From NCBI GenBank assembly GCA_036873135.1, contig JAPTYO010000015.1, forward strand, positions 2,688,839-2,752,838: a stretch of 64,000 nt of DNA. Direction: 5' to 3'. Under the pieces are notes generated by a model. The model ran no database searches. It had not been told where the DNA came from and worked only from the letters and a program-made list of their open reading frames with translations. This document shows positions 32,853 through 45,421 of this stretch, in pieces (the stretch's first letter is position 1; the number at the start of each line of letters is the position of its first letter). The DNA is from Clarkia xantiana subsp. parviflora. Taxonomy: Eukaryota > Streptophyta > Magnoliopsida > Myrtales > Onagraceae. Position numbers and translations under genes: made by a program.

Positions 32853-33453
32853 TGTAAGCATATGGTGATGGGAGCCTTAATTGGTAGCCCATAATATGTA
32901 TAGTTTATTTAATGAACTTGGGTAAATGTCACATTAGGGTAATTGGGCTAGACCCAAATCCCAATTGACATGGGAGGCTCAAAATTGTGCCTCTCCAAAT
33001 ACATAGGTCGGCCGAAACTTATAGTGAGGGTAAAGTGGACTTTTGTCCACTTTACTCCTCCTATAAATAAGAGGTGTTAGGGAATATTTTAGGGTTAATC
33101 ATAATTCCCTCACAAGAGTGTTTTAGAGAGAAAACCCTCCTCCCACACCTACTAGTTTCGGCCGAACCATTGCCAACACTGAAGGTGTGCCAAATTGCTT
33201 TCGAGCAACTCTCCGAAAATCTGTCCCCGTGTCAAGAATTGATTTGAGGCTTTGCTGTGGAGCTAATACCACGTAGGGATTCTTTCACAAGAACCTCTAC
33301 GCGTTCCGTCCGGTGGATCGAAAACTCCCTCGTACAAAGGATCTTGGACAACGATACTGTTGAGGTATGTGTAACTCTTCCGCTGCATAATTTCGATTAC
33401 ATGCACGTACCATGTTTTGTGTTTCCGTAGTGATTACTCCCCGTAATCTAACA
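32853..33453 (+). repeat. Cop6 5' LTR
   Basis: 601 bp from TGTAAGCATATGG to CCGTAATCTAACA. It stands head to head with the minus LTR to its left. Confidence 0.9.
33034..33069 (+). promoter_or_regulatory. Cop6 LTR core promoter: stem-loop plus TATA box
   Basis: AGTGGAC-TTTT-GTCCACT at 33034-33051, a perfect stem, then TATAAATA at 33062-33069. Confidence 0.55.
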
Positions 33454-33454
33454 G

Positions 33455-33466
33455 TCGTATCAGAGA
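33455..33466 (+). promoter_or_regulatory. Cop6 primer binding site, mutated
   Basis: TCGTATCAGAGA differs at two positions from TGGTATCAGAGC, one base downstream of the LTR. Confidence 0.75.
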
Positions 33467-35531
33467 CTTTGTTAGGAGTTCATGTTTTTGATAAATTGGT
33501 GTTCTTGAAAATTTAAAACTTTGGACCGAATTTTTTTAAAGAAGATTTTAAAAAGTTTCGAATTTTAGGGTTTGTATGATAGGTCCGAAATTTTCATGTT
33601 CGTGGTAAAGTTGATGATCATGATCTTCAAGAAAAAGATGGTATTTATCAAAATCAAACTTTGGATTTTAGATCTTATTAAAATTTGATCTTAAAATTTG
33701 ACCACTTGTTCCTAATTTTATGTTTGTGTCGTACCCTAATTGAAATTACAAGGTAAAATTTTTAAATTTCTTAATTACCAAGGGTTAAATTTCGGCCAGA
33801 ATTTTTAATTATATTGTTTACCATATTTTAATTTTTTTAATTAAGGTAACAATATATCTATAATTAGGAACATTATGATAGATTTACAATAATATATAGA
33901 AATATATATCACTATCAATATATCTAAATATTTAAACAGGGTTAAATATATTATTGATAGATTTAGTTACCTAAAATATTGAGAAAATATATTGTCAGAT
34001 ATTTGTTTCCCTATTAAAGATATTGACAATAAATAAAATATATATAATATGTATTGTGCCAATTTTACATATATATATATAGTTGATGGATTTAATCTTA
34101 GAGATGGAATCTTAGCAATATATATAGTGTCGAAATATATATATATATATTGGAAATTATTTTATATAATTAATGTTACTTGGTGGCTAAGTTAAATATT
34201 TTTTGGACTTTAAAACCCTACTTGAGCCACAAGTAAACATTCCGGCCCAACCTTTTAAATTTTAATTATTTGGCCGGTCCAATATGTTAAACCGGGATGA
34301 AATAAAACCGAACCGGATTTTCTCACTCAGTTCGACCTATTCGGGTCGGGTCGGACCGGGGTAATTAAGTGGATCTAACCGAACCGATTTTGAGTGTTGA
34401 ACCGAACCGAACCCTATTTTATTGGACCGGTTTGGACCGAACCATATTTTAAATTTAAAACCGGACCAAACCGAACCGGATTTTTCGGACCGGACCGAAC
34501 CGTTTTTCTGAACCGGACCGAACCAAAACGGACTGAGATTGACTGAACCGAACAATGTTTTCTAAACCGAATTCTAGTCAATTAAAATAGGGAGGTCAAG
34601 TTTTAAAATCCAAATGTTTTTTACCCTCGAAATGGACTACACAGTGCTCATAGGGTTGCGAACCTTCATGCCTTGTTTCAATTATGTGGATGGATCTCGG
34701 AGATACATGTTTTTGGGACTGATTAAATTAGTGGGCTACATTTCAATTGTATATTATTCAATATATATTTATGCATGATTAGAACTGTTGTCTTGACTGA
34801 GTCAAGCTATCTGGATATTACATGTTGTGGGCGGAGCCCTGGTTAAATATATGATATGCGCACTAGAATAGACATGCTGTGATGGTTGGAAATGCCTACG
34901 ATTCATGTCTAGAAGCTTGCGTGATTGAATATAAGCATGAATTGAAAATCAGCCCCTAATGTTTAAAATTATTTTAAAACCGAAAACCAGTCACCAAATA
35001 TGTATGATTGATGTGGATGTTACATGTTTGACATGTATGCTAGAATGTTAAGGATGTAGTTGCGTTTGATAATCTACTTAAAAGTAGGATTATAAATGCA
35101 AGCATGTGTTCCTCGGAACATTAGACGCATGATGCGTAAGCATGTATGTGCTATGAATGATGAATGTTACTAGCATATGATAATTTGCATGGGTTGTAGA
35201 ATTGTGTATGCATGAGTGAATTCATCGGAATGTTTTTCCAAAACAAAAAAGGCCTTGGGAAAGCCAAGATCGCGTATGCTTATTTTAAAATTCCCATTCC
35301 GGTAATTTGCAATTTAAACAGTTTTTAACACACTGATCTATTGGATAGAAGACGACAATAGTGTGAACTCTTTCAAAACCATCTTCCATTGGTTTACTGG
35401 TGGTCGGTTGGTTTAGATGACATAGGAATCACTATTTGTCGGACTCTATCTTAATAGATATTTGATGTATGCAATTCTTTCTCAAAATGTTATTGTCTCC
35501 CTGATTTTGCTTGATCATCAATGTGTTAGTC
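33467..35531 (+). other. Cop6 leader, no gene
   Basis: About 2 kb. It holds an AT-rich part with TATATATA runs (about 33840-34160) and a tract of repeated CCGAACCGG or GGACCGAACC words (about 34290-34560). A 15-base motif CTTGGGAAAGCCAAG precedes gag by about 280 bp, as in Cop2. Confidence 0.6.
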
Positions 35532-36400
35532 ATGGCTGCGATCAGCAATGTAATCTCCAAAATGAATAAGGGGGTGAGGTTGAACAGCAATAATTATAAG
35601 ATCTAGATAAGCGTGCCAGGATGGTGATCACTGAAATGAGAGGTTTGAAGCATCTGACTACAAAGAAAGTCAGACCGGAGAAAGACCTCACGGATGAACT
35701 GAAGAAATTCCATGATGAATTGGATGCAAAGGACCAGGAAATTCATTCCGCCTTGTTGTCACTGCTTGAGGATGACATACTCTATGGATATGATCACTAT
35801 GAGTTTGCCATGGACTTGTGGAACGGTCTTAAGACAGGGTTTGGTGTTTACACCATAGCTCAGAAGCGATCATTAATCGCTTTAGACTCATACAAGTTGA
35901 ATCCCAAGCACACAATGAAGGAGCATATTAGACATATGTCGAACATGCTTGCTGAACTCAAGGAGGCAGGATAAATTCCGATCGACGAACAAAAGGTCCA
36001 ATGCGTAATCCGCTTTTTGCCTGACTCTTGGAATAGCATGAAAATGCACCTTACCCATGCCACTCAACTCGATGATCTCAAGAAAGTGCGAGTTCATCTC
36101 CTGCTGGAAGAGGATCGCCTCAAGGCTGAAATGCCAAGGGCGTAAATGCACATTGCATCCTCACATCCAGCTAACCAAAAGGGTAAGCACAAGAACAAAG
36201 GCAAGAGACTTCAGTTTAAGGCTAACAAACCTTTGGCTCCAAAACCTCAGAAGAAGTTCAAGCGAAAGCAATTCGGAGGCAAGAAAAAGCAGGCAAAATA
36301 GACACGTAAATAGGAAACTAAAACGTGTTTTAGATGTGGCGTGAAAGGACACCTTGCTATTGCCTGCACAAATCCTCCCAAGGTACGTGCTGAAGAATAA
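35532..36400 (+). pseudogene. Cop6 gag, type A (broken)
   Basis: Homologue of Cop2's gag: MAAISNVISKMNKGVRLNSN, then YKI followed by a stop where Trp is expected and a one-base loss, HMSNMLAELKEAG, LPDSWNSMKMHL, Lys-rich stretch, and knuckle CFRCGVKGHLAIAC, ending RAEE-stop at 36398-36400. Further stops replace sense codons at about 35972 and 36143. The zinc-binding residues are intact although the frame is not. Confidence 0.85.
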
Positions 36401-37580
36401 TGATAACCTCATAAGTTCTTCTTGGAATCCTCTTACTCAAGAGTAATTCAATTTTTCTCTATTGATTACAGAACCGAAAAGCAGAACAAGCACAAACCTG
36501 AGGAACCTGCCCCAAAAATATAAAGATTGAATGAAAGACTTAATCTTTATTTGCTTTGCTAAATGAACCTCTTCTTAATTTTCAGTATAAGATATATGAT
36601 AATAATGTTCCTTGAAATATAGGAAACGTTTGTTTTGAGCATATGACAAATGCTCGGTCATAGTATTGATTATCATTCCTCGAGCTATTCGATCTTTTTA
36701 ATTATCTGTTTGATGCATTTCTTACATATTGATTATAAATCTTATTTTATTATTATCACTCCATTGAATGAAATAAATTGTAATAATAATCATGTTTGAA
36801 ACAGTTAAACCCGATTAAATTGAATTAAATTAAAAAATGAAACGATTTAACCAAGGGTTTACCCCAGAGTAGATTGCGCAACGCGCAAGTGGACCTCGAT
36901 AGGCGGAACACATCGTTTTATTACATGAGTTTAATATTGAAGTGTTTATATGATGACGTGCTGAATTTTCGTTTGCACTCCGTCGGAAATATGACTTATT
37001 GATAACATTTACATCGGTAGAGGCTTCGGAAACTGCCACGACCTTGTAAAAGTATCAGCTGACGCAAAAGGTGAAAACCTAAAACGCTCAGTTCAGAGAT
37101 GGGATGAAATCTCTAAGATAAGTTAGCAAACGAGGAAGGATGAAGGCGGTTAAACGATTTTCCTTCAATAAGCCTTGAACGGAAAGTCAGGCAAGGCATT
37201 CAAGTTAAAATAACACACTTCAAGAGACACGGTTTATACATACATACATAACGTTGGAGTCGTTCTATCAGAAGTTCCCTATGGAATAAAAAGATGATTC
37301 ACATAAATGTTAAACTATGTTTCAATTAATATCGGTAAGGTACAACGCCATTATAGTTGATGGGTGATAATGAGTTAAATTGTATCACCATGCGACATTA
37401 ATTTGCGCAACAAAACACGTATTCAGGAAAAGAGTACGTCAGTTACTCTTAAAAAATACTTGTTTACAGCTTGGATTGTTAAATGGTACAGTGGTCGAAC
37501 ATGAGACATTACATCACTAAGAGGGCGAATTTTCCAAATAACGAACAGTTTCAATCAACATAGTCATGATAAAAACATAG
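36401..37580 (+). other. Cop6 gag-RT spacer, no gene seen
   Basis: Conserved with Cop2 6722-7900. The antisense frame at 36830-37039 matches the one at 7148-7357 over nearly its full length. Confidence 0.6.
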
Positions 37581-38819
37581 CAGAATAACAATGACAATCA
37601 GGTCTAACTTAATTCGAGTGGGAGATATTTGAACCAGCAACTCAACTGAATGACATGGTAAATCAGAATGGGAACTTTTTCATAATAAATCCAGTGGAAG
37701 GAATAAACCCTACCACAAGTAATCATTGTTGCTGTTGGAACGAATCAAGTCTAACCTGATGGTCGAAATTGCTGAACCAGGAATGACACAACTACCTATA
37801 TTACCCATTGTTCCTAGTGGGAGTGATCCAACCATACTTGGTTCCATATCCTAGTGATCAAGGAACGCATCTCGAAAATAAAACCCCGAGACCAAGAGGT
37901 TGTAATAGGAAAGTTATAGGTCAAGGTTCTAGCACTGCTATTGTTCCCAACAGAGACGATGCTCCGATAAGAAGCATTGTTCCGAGTGGGAGGATCATTC
38001 CCAATAGAAATGATGCTACGATAAGAAGCGTTATTCAGAGTGGGATAAAAGATTAGACTAATTAGTGGGACTCATAATGCCTAGACGAGAGTCAAAGGCA
38101 AGTATCCCATTAAGCAAAGTGAAAACCCCGCTCAAACTATTGGCAAGCACTGGAAAGACCTCAAGTGGAGAAATGGAAAGAAATAATAAATGAGATAGAT
38201 CGCCTTAAATGAAATCCATTATAGTCTATAGTTGATTTACTTGTTAACCACAGGGGCATAAAGATAAGATGAGCCCTGAAAGAAGGCTCACCACTGATAG
38301 AACAAGTGGGAGAACCCGACTCATTGCGAAAGGTCTTACCAAGTGCTTCACAGAGAGGACTTTGATAAGAGAAACTCTATGATTGTGCGTAAAACCACAG
38401 TTAGGGTCATTCATGGTCCTGGTCGCAAGTCTCGATCACGAGCTGCACCAAAGGAATGTTAAGACCGCATTCCTCCACAGAAACCTGGAGGAAGAGATCT
38501 ACATGGAGCAACCGGAGAGTTTAATTACTCCTGGTAACGAATGTAAAGTTTGTAAACTCCAAAAGGTCCTTCTACGTTCTCATACAGTCATCACGACAAT
38601 GGTACCGTAGATTCCACGAGAAAATCGTAGAAAACGGATTAGTGAGTCTTCACAAGAATCCGTGCATGTATTATAAGACCTCCGAGTCTAAGTATGTCAT
38701 TTTAACCTAGTACGTGGACGACATACTCATTGCCGCAAACGACATGAGTTTCATGAATAAGTCAAAGTCCTGGTTGGCATCTGTATTTGAGATGAAGAAC
38801 ATGGGAGAGGCAACTTATA
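37581..38819 (+). pseudogene. Cop6 RT, 5' part before Cop7
   Basis: PSG-type linker (37581-38060) followed by RT. Visible pieces are VLVASLDHELHQRNVKTAFL and [18 protein letters not shown]; the YVDDILIAANDMSFMNKSKS segment follows a stop near 38710. The frame is cut at GEATY by the Cop7 insertion; 38815-38819 (TTATA) is the left target duplication. Several frameshifts precede it. Confidence 0.85.
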
Positions 38820-39357
38820 TGTTATCATATGGTGACGTGGCGCTGTAATAGGAGCCCATTAATTAAGGGAATTACCTAAGTTAATTAAGTAATTGTCAAT
38901 CCAATTAGTAATTGACAAGGGAGGCCCAAAATGGGCCTCCCCCCTTTTTACATGGTTCGGCCGAAACCCTAGTACCACATTGGTTAGAGTTGCCTTTTGG
39001 CAACTCCACCCAATACTATATATAGGGGTGGCTCCTAAGGGTTTAAACACACAATTAAGAACAAGGATCTCCATTGAGAAAACTTGTCACTCTAGTCTAA
39101 TATTTCGGCACCATCACTTCAAGTCTGAGGTTCCATCTCCGTTGAAGAATCTATCAGAGGTCTTGTTGTGGAGCTACATCGCGTGGACTTCTTCTAAAAG
39201 AACTTGTACGTGGTTCCGACCGGAGGATCAGAACTCCCTCCACGTCATTCTTGGGCAGGAAAGCTAAAAGGTATGTGTACTAATTCCGCTGTGTAGATTA
39301 GATTTCTTGCTAGTACACGTTTAGCATTCCGTAGTATTACGTCCCCGTAATCCAACA
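38820..39357 (+). repeat. Cop7 5' LTR
   Basis: 538 bp from TGTTATCATATGGTGACG to CCGTAATCCAACA. It lacks a roughly 20-bp stretch (CTGGGCTAATTGGGCC) found in the 3' LTR near 46640. Confidence 0.92.
38988..39024 (+). promoter_or_regulatory. Cop7 LTR core promoter: variant stem-loop plus TATA box
   Basis: AGTTGCC-TTTT-GGCAACT at 38988-39005 is a perfect 7-bp stem, followed by TATATATA at 39017-39024. Compared with AGTGGAC/GTCCACT in the other LTRs, two base pairs have changed on both arms. Confidence 0.55.
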
Positions 39358-39358
39358 G

Positions 39359-39370
39359 TGGTATCAGAGC
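39359..39370 (+). promoter_or_regulatory. Cop7 primer binding site (tRNA-iMet)
   Basis: TGGTATCAGAGC, a perfect plant initiator-Met tRNA primer site, one base after the LTR. Confidence 0.93.
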
Positions 39371-41492
39371 ATGAGTTAGGAGTTCTTAAAATTTTGATAA
39401 ACTGATGATCTTGAATCTATAAAAATCCGAAATTTTTAGGTTGATGAACATCAATATGTATTCCAAAATTTCAACATGAAATCATGTATTTGATCTTTAA
39501 AAACTTATTTTCGAAATTTATGTGTTTTTGAAGATCAAAACCGAAAATTTTGTTATGAATTTGAGTTTGATGTTCATAATCTTCAAGAACGCCATGAGTT
39601 TTTATCAAGAACACAATTTGGATTCTTGATCAAGGTAGTATTCGATTTTAAAATTTGACAACTTTCCAAACTCTTTGTGTTTGTGCCGAAAACCATAGGG
39701 GTATTTTAGGTAAAAAAAAATAATTTTCTTGGCCACCAAGTTATTAAAATATCAGCACAAATATTTGAATATTATGTTGCCATTTTTAAAATTTAATTAA
39801 TAGGTAACTATATATCTATAAGTTGGAAAATAATGATAGGTTCTAATATAATATTGTAAAGGATATTAACTATCAATATATGTGTATTAAAATAGGGATA
39901 ATATATATACTGATAGATTTAGTTACTATTAAACAATTAAGAAGATATATTTTCTACATATTTTAATCCCTAAGAGATATATTTGACAATAATATATATA
40001 TATATATATGGTTTGACCGAATTATATATATATATATATATATTATATATTATATTGTTAATTGATTTACATCCTAGTGATAAAATCTTGACAATATTTA
40101 TATACAAATATATATATATATATGTTTAGCCGAATTATATATATATGTATATTAGCAATATTGGAAATTATTTTAAATAATTAATATTTCTTGGTGGCTA
40201 AGTTAAGTTTTTAGTGAACTTTAAAACCCTGCTTAGCCCACAAGACATATTTCGGCCGAACCCTAGGGTTTATGGGCCGGTCCAATTGCTAAACCGGAAC
40301 GGATTAAACCAATCCGGGTTTTCTTAATCTGGTAGACCTAGTCGGGTCGGGTCGGACCGTAGTAACTAAATTGAACCTAACCTAACCGGTTTTGAGTGAT
40401 AAATCGAACCATAATCTTATTTTATTGAACCACTTCGGACCAAACCTGAATTTTTAAAATCAGACCGGGTTGAACCGGATTTTAAAATTTGGACCGAACC
40501 ACTTTAAAATTTTCGGAAATTTTAAATTGTTCAATAAAATAGGATGTAAAATCTTAAATCCAAAATGTTTTCGAACTTTAAAATTTGCCTAAACAGTGCT
40601 CTTAGGGTTTGTGTTTTAATACACGGTTTCAGTCAAAACCCTAAATGCCTGGTTTCGATTATGGGGATGGATCTCGGACTTGCATATTTTTGGTACTGGA
40701 TTAAATTAGTGGGCTCATTTGCAATTGTTTACTTTCTGAATCATATATTTTGATATAATTAGAACTTTCGTCTTGACTTAGTCAAGCTAGCTGGATATTA
40801 TATTGCGAGCATTGAGCTCTGGGATTTAAATATATGGTTTGCGCAATAGGATAGACATGCTATGCTGATTGGAAGTGCCTAGAATCCATTTCTAGAAATT
40901 CACATAATTAATTGTAAGCATGAATGCCCCAAATATTTTCAAAGCGTTTTATAAAACAAAAAATTCCAGTCGCCAATTATGCATGATGTGTGCGGATATT
41001 GCATGTTTTGACGCGTATACTAGGATGTTCACAATAAAACGCATGTGATAATTTACTTACGTAGAATTATGTATGCTAGTAACATTAGACGCATGACGCG
41101 TAAGCATGTTATGTTCGATATTTAAGGCATGGTATGATGATTTGCTAGGTGTAGTATAATTATAAATATGCATGCGTAAATTATCGGATAATTTTACAAA
41201 ATCATAAGGGCCTTGGGATAGCCAATATCGGGTATGCTTATTTGAAAATTCCCGTTCTGGTAATTTGCAATAGAATAACCGTTTTCAAAAGACTGATCTA
41301 TTGGATTGAAAACGACAATAGTGAGAATTCTTTCACGACACCCCCTTCCTCAGTTTACTGAAGGTTGGTTCGGGTTAGTGACTGAAGCGTCACTATTCGT
41401 CGTATTCCATCTTAATAGATAATCCGATGTTTGCAATTCTGTCAAAATGTTGTTGTCTTCCTAACTTACATAAAACATATGTGTTAGTTTTG
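39371..41492 (+). other. Cop7 leader, no gene
   Basis: Contains TA dinucleotide runs at about 39990-40055 and 40105-40150 and a tract of CCGAACC-like words at about 40250-40510. Homologous to the Cop3 and Cop6 leaders. Confidence 0.6.
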
Positions 41493-42089
41493 ATGGCTGG
41501 GTCGGTACGCTTTTATAAACCATGCAATTTGGATGGTATGGATTACGAGGCATGGATGAGATGGTGAGAGAACGTCTTATAGCATGTGACACACATATGT
41601 GTATCATGCCAATAAGAAACGAGATGTTGGTACAGACGGACAGCAACCTAATTCCCAGAATTGGGAATATAGGTTTGGTAGGTAAGAAAACATGCGAGGT
41701 GATATTGACAGCCTTGGATAAAGAGGTTGCAGAGGACTTCACACTCAGTTATTCAGCTGCTCAGCTTTGGGCTGCCCTTAAACTCCGTTTCGGAAGTGGA
41801 AATGTAGCAGAAGCAAGACAGGTAATAATGGAGTATGATGACATACTTTCAAACGACACCAGCGCAAAACCTAGGTCTAACCAAAGGATTGAAAGGTCCA
41901 ATTGGAGAAAGATAATCAATATCGCACAGGGATATCCTATGTCATGGTTTGCTGATGAATTTGGACTAGGATACTTATAACGGCAATTAAGTACTCTATG
42001 TACTTATTCACGGAAAGCAATCAAAAGAGACTGACATATTCCTCTGTACACTATCGCAAGAGAATAAAGGATATAGCAGAGGAAACATG
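41493..42089 (+). pseudogene. Cop7 gag-like gene, type B (broken)
   Basis: Starts MAGSVRFYKPCNLDGMDYEA as in Cop1, then hits a stop after 25 codons. A frameshift leads into 41522-41980, with LDKEVAEDFTLSYSAAQLWA, ALKLRFGSGNVAEARQVIME and YPMSWFADEFGLGY, which align with SALHLWCAIHLRYGGRKAAK and FPLSWFADNNGLTR of Cop1. A second frame change near 41975 leads to a stop at about 42089. No CCHC knuckle is found before the end. Confidence 0.7.
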
Positions 42090-43399
42090 ATCAACTTGGT
42101 CCTCAAACGAGATCCGTAGTTTGACAAATGCTACTGATTTCGTACCGTAAAATGTACCCCTCGTTTGCCACACATATGAAAACATTTTATATCACTAAGT
42201 CTACTGATATGATTCACTTGTGAATTCTTTTCAGGGACGCTTGGTGAAGATGATAGGAGTTTTCCTTTTCAACTTAATTTTTCTTTACCTCTAAAAGGCT
42301 TTATTCTGTATCTCATTAACATACCAATATCTAAAAAATTCTCTTACTATCAATAAATGTTTGATATTAATTAATTATGATTCGAAATTATTGAATAAAG
42401 TAGTAACCATTCGCTCCATGAAATGGTCTACTTATCAAAATTAACCGGGCCAGTTAAACAAGCCCGATCCGAAACGAACAACTAATCTGGGATTCTTCCA
42501 ATAAAACAGTTAAACCAGAAAACATTCATTCACCTAATCAATCATCCATCGATTGCGTAGTTCCAAAAAGAGACCAACCAGAAAATTACATCCTTATTTG
42601 TTAAGTACTCCATTAAACTGATAAAGCTTCCAAAATAATATGCATGTTAAAACCGTTTTGCTTTTAAATATGGAGACTAAACGATTCTCAAAACCACGGT
42701 TTTTAACCGGGTATGCGCGTGGCGCATGTCACCTAGAAATATGGGACACATCGTTTTAGAAAACGAATTTAAGTACTTTTATGAATGCGGAATTTTCGTT
42801 TGTAATTCTTCAGATATAACTCACTGATAACTACTTAGATTTTATGTAAGCCTTCCAGCTACTACAATCTAATTAGAATATCAACCATGGCATTAATAGC
42901 GACAGCTTAAATACATGGTCCATAAGATAGATAAATCTATGGATGAGTTAAATAAACGAAAAGAAGTAGTCGTTAAAACGACTCTCCCACCCTTTGCCTT
43001 GAACGAAGAGTTTGGCTAAAATGCATTCATTAAAACACTTCAATAAACATAGCTTAGAATTACATAATGTTAGAGTTACACATTAATTGTTCCTGCGGGA
43101 TGAGATTAGTTTAACTCACATTAATGTAAAACACTATGTTCTGATTAAATCTGTCAACACGTTACCATAAAAGCTAATGAATGATTCGGGTAAAACCTTA
43201 TCACAAAGACGCATTAATTAGCGCACTAAAACAAGTATTTATTAAGAGTACGCGCTACTCTCGGAGAATACAAGTTTTAAAATTAGCCTGGAACAATGTT
43301 TCGTGGATAAACATGGATTTCCAACGCTTTGTAGAACGAACGAACTAGTACTGATTAAAGTTAACAGATGGTTGATGGAGATTCTCGGGTCCCACTTAC
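42090..43399 (+). other. Cop7 gag-RT spacer, no gene seen
   Basis: No protease or integrase motif. Some segments match the other copies' spacers (a segment with a GTTTAACCGGG-like run around 42700 and the region before the linker). Confidence 0.55.
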
Positions 43400-45421
43400 T
43401 TCGAGTGGGAGAATTGATATAGTATAAGTGATTGATTTGGTAAATGATGATGGAAACGTATTCATAATAAATCCAGTAATAGGGCTCACTTCCCCTCACA
43501 CTTAATCATCACTAAATTTCAAAATGTGAATCAAGTCGGACCTGATAATCATGATAATAAACTATTTCAACTAACCATTTTTCCTAGTGGGAGTGAAATA
43601 ACCAACTTGGTTCCAGATCCTAGTGATCGAGGAATACATCTCGGAGGTAAAAAACCCGTGACCGAGAGGATATTCCAAGTAAGTTCAACCACCACCATTG
43701 TTTCCAGTGGGAGTAATGCCCCGATAAGAAGCATTATTCCGAGTGGGAGTAACGATAAGACTAAAACATGGGATTAACGTGCCTAGACATAGTCAAAGGT
43801 AACGAACTTCTCTAGAGAAGTGTCCCATCAAATGAGATGTGTCCCACATCTTGATGTTCGTTCTTGAACCAGTGACGGTTCAGCAAGCAAATGAAGGACC
43901 TCAAAATGAGGGAATGGAGGAGAACAATGGAGGATGAAATTGCCTAAATAAGAATTAATTCAGTTTTAGTCTTTAGTTGATTTATCTGTTAACCACAGAG
44001 CTAGAAAGTGAAATCTTAGAATTCACTTCGGGTGGAAATTTTGAGTGGTGAAAAATTCGAATAATTGCGAAAGGATATACCCAAATCCACGGAGTGGACT
44101 TTGATGAAACATACTCACGAACTGTGCGTTACACCACAGTAAGGGCCATCCTTGCCCTAGTTGCTAGTCTTGATCTATAGCTACATCAAATGGATGTTAA
44201 GACCGCATTCCTCCATGGAAACCTGGAGGAAGAGATCTATATGGAGCAGCCGGAGGGTTTTCATTACTCTTGGCAAAGAACGTAAAAGTTTGCAAACTCC
44301 AAAGATCTATATACGGTCTTAAAAAATCGCCTCGGCAATGGTATCGCAGATTCCACGAGGAAATCGTAGGATACAGATTCGTGAATCTTCATGAGGATCC
44401 ATGTGTATACACCAAGACCTCCGGGTCTAAGTATCATAATAACACTATACGTGGATGACATACTCATTGCTGCGAACGACGTGAGTTTTATGAATAAATC
44501 AAAGTCCTGGTTAGCATCAGCATTCGAGATGAAAGACATGGGAGAGGCTACATACATCTTAGGCATCAAAATCGCCCTAGATCGTGCCACCCGGAAATTA
44601 TGTCTATCTTAAGAATCATATATCAACAAACTGTTGAAAAAATTCAAAATGTTGTATGTTAAACCCGTAGATACGCCGGTTGTGCTCAGGTGCGCGCTAT
44701 CGAAGCGTGATGGCCCGAATAACCAGCAGGAGCGTGAACAGATGAAGAATGCAGAGTATCTGAGTATGGTAGAGAGTCTAATGTACACCATGCTCTGTAC
44801 TCGGCCAGACATCTGTTACGCTGCGGGCCTAGTAGCAAGATTCCAATCAGATCCTAGTTATAAACATCTAAAGACCGTGAAAAGAATTATCAGATATCTG
44901 AAAGGTACTGCCGACTACGTTCTGTTCTATGAGGGCGATCGGTTTGAATTGACCGGTTATAGTGACGCCGACCACGGTGGTGATCCGGACGATCGTAAGT
45001 CCACCACAGGAGGAGTTTTCCTCCTTGCTAATGCTGCCACATTATGGGTGTGCAAGAAGCAATCTTGTGTCCCGCTTTCCACTATGGAATCAGAATTCGT
45101 TGCCCTCTCCAAAAACGCACAAGAAGCGGTCTGGCTGAAGAGGCTTCTTACTGCATTAATTGGCACCGACAAGAAGAGTAAACCTTTGAACGTGTACTCC
45201 GACAGTCAGGCGGCCATTGGGCGGTTAAGAATCCAAAGTACCATAGTAGGACAAAACACATTGATGTGAAATACAATTATGCTAGGTCGGTTCTGGAAGA
45301 CAACATAATTGCTTTAGAATACTTGCCTACAGACAATATGGTCGCAGACCCTTTAACTAAGCCGTTACGTAGGGAGATTTTTGAAATGCACGTAAAAATG
45401 CTTGGATTACGTAGGGCTTAA
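43400..45421 (+). pseudogene. Cop7 copia RT-RNase H (broken)
   Basis: Linker at about 43400-43780 (SGSEITNLVPDPSDRG, IRSIIPSGSN), then RT in broken frames from about 43870 (HGVDFDETYS with a damaged following residue, [20 protein letters not shown]), RSIYGLKKSPRQWYRRFHEE, and YVDDILIAANDVSFMNKSKS at 44450-44610. RNase H is at 44634-45269: SDADHGGDPDDRKSTTGG, LSTMESEFVALSKNAQEAVW, NVYSDSQAAIG, then a frameshift before NPKYHS. The tail ADPLTKPLRREIFEMHVK ends at a stop at 45419-45421. The catalytic RT aspartates are present in sequence. Confidence 0.87.

Noticed and set aside
34337..34555. 72-codon frame rich in Gly, Ser and Val
   Set aside because: Produced by the GGACCGAACC-type repeat tract; low complexity.
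41461..41742. Minus-strand frame over Cop7 gag B
   Set aside because: Antisense of the gag B sequence, which is supported by homology to Cop1.
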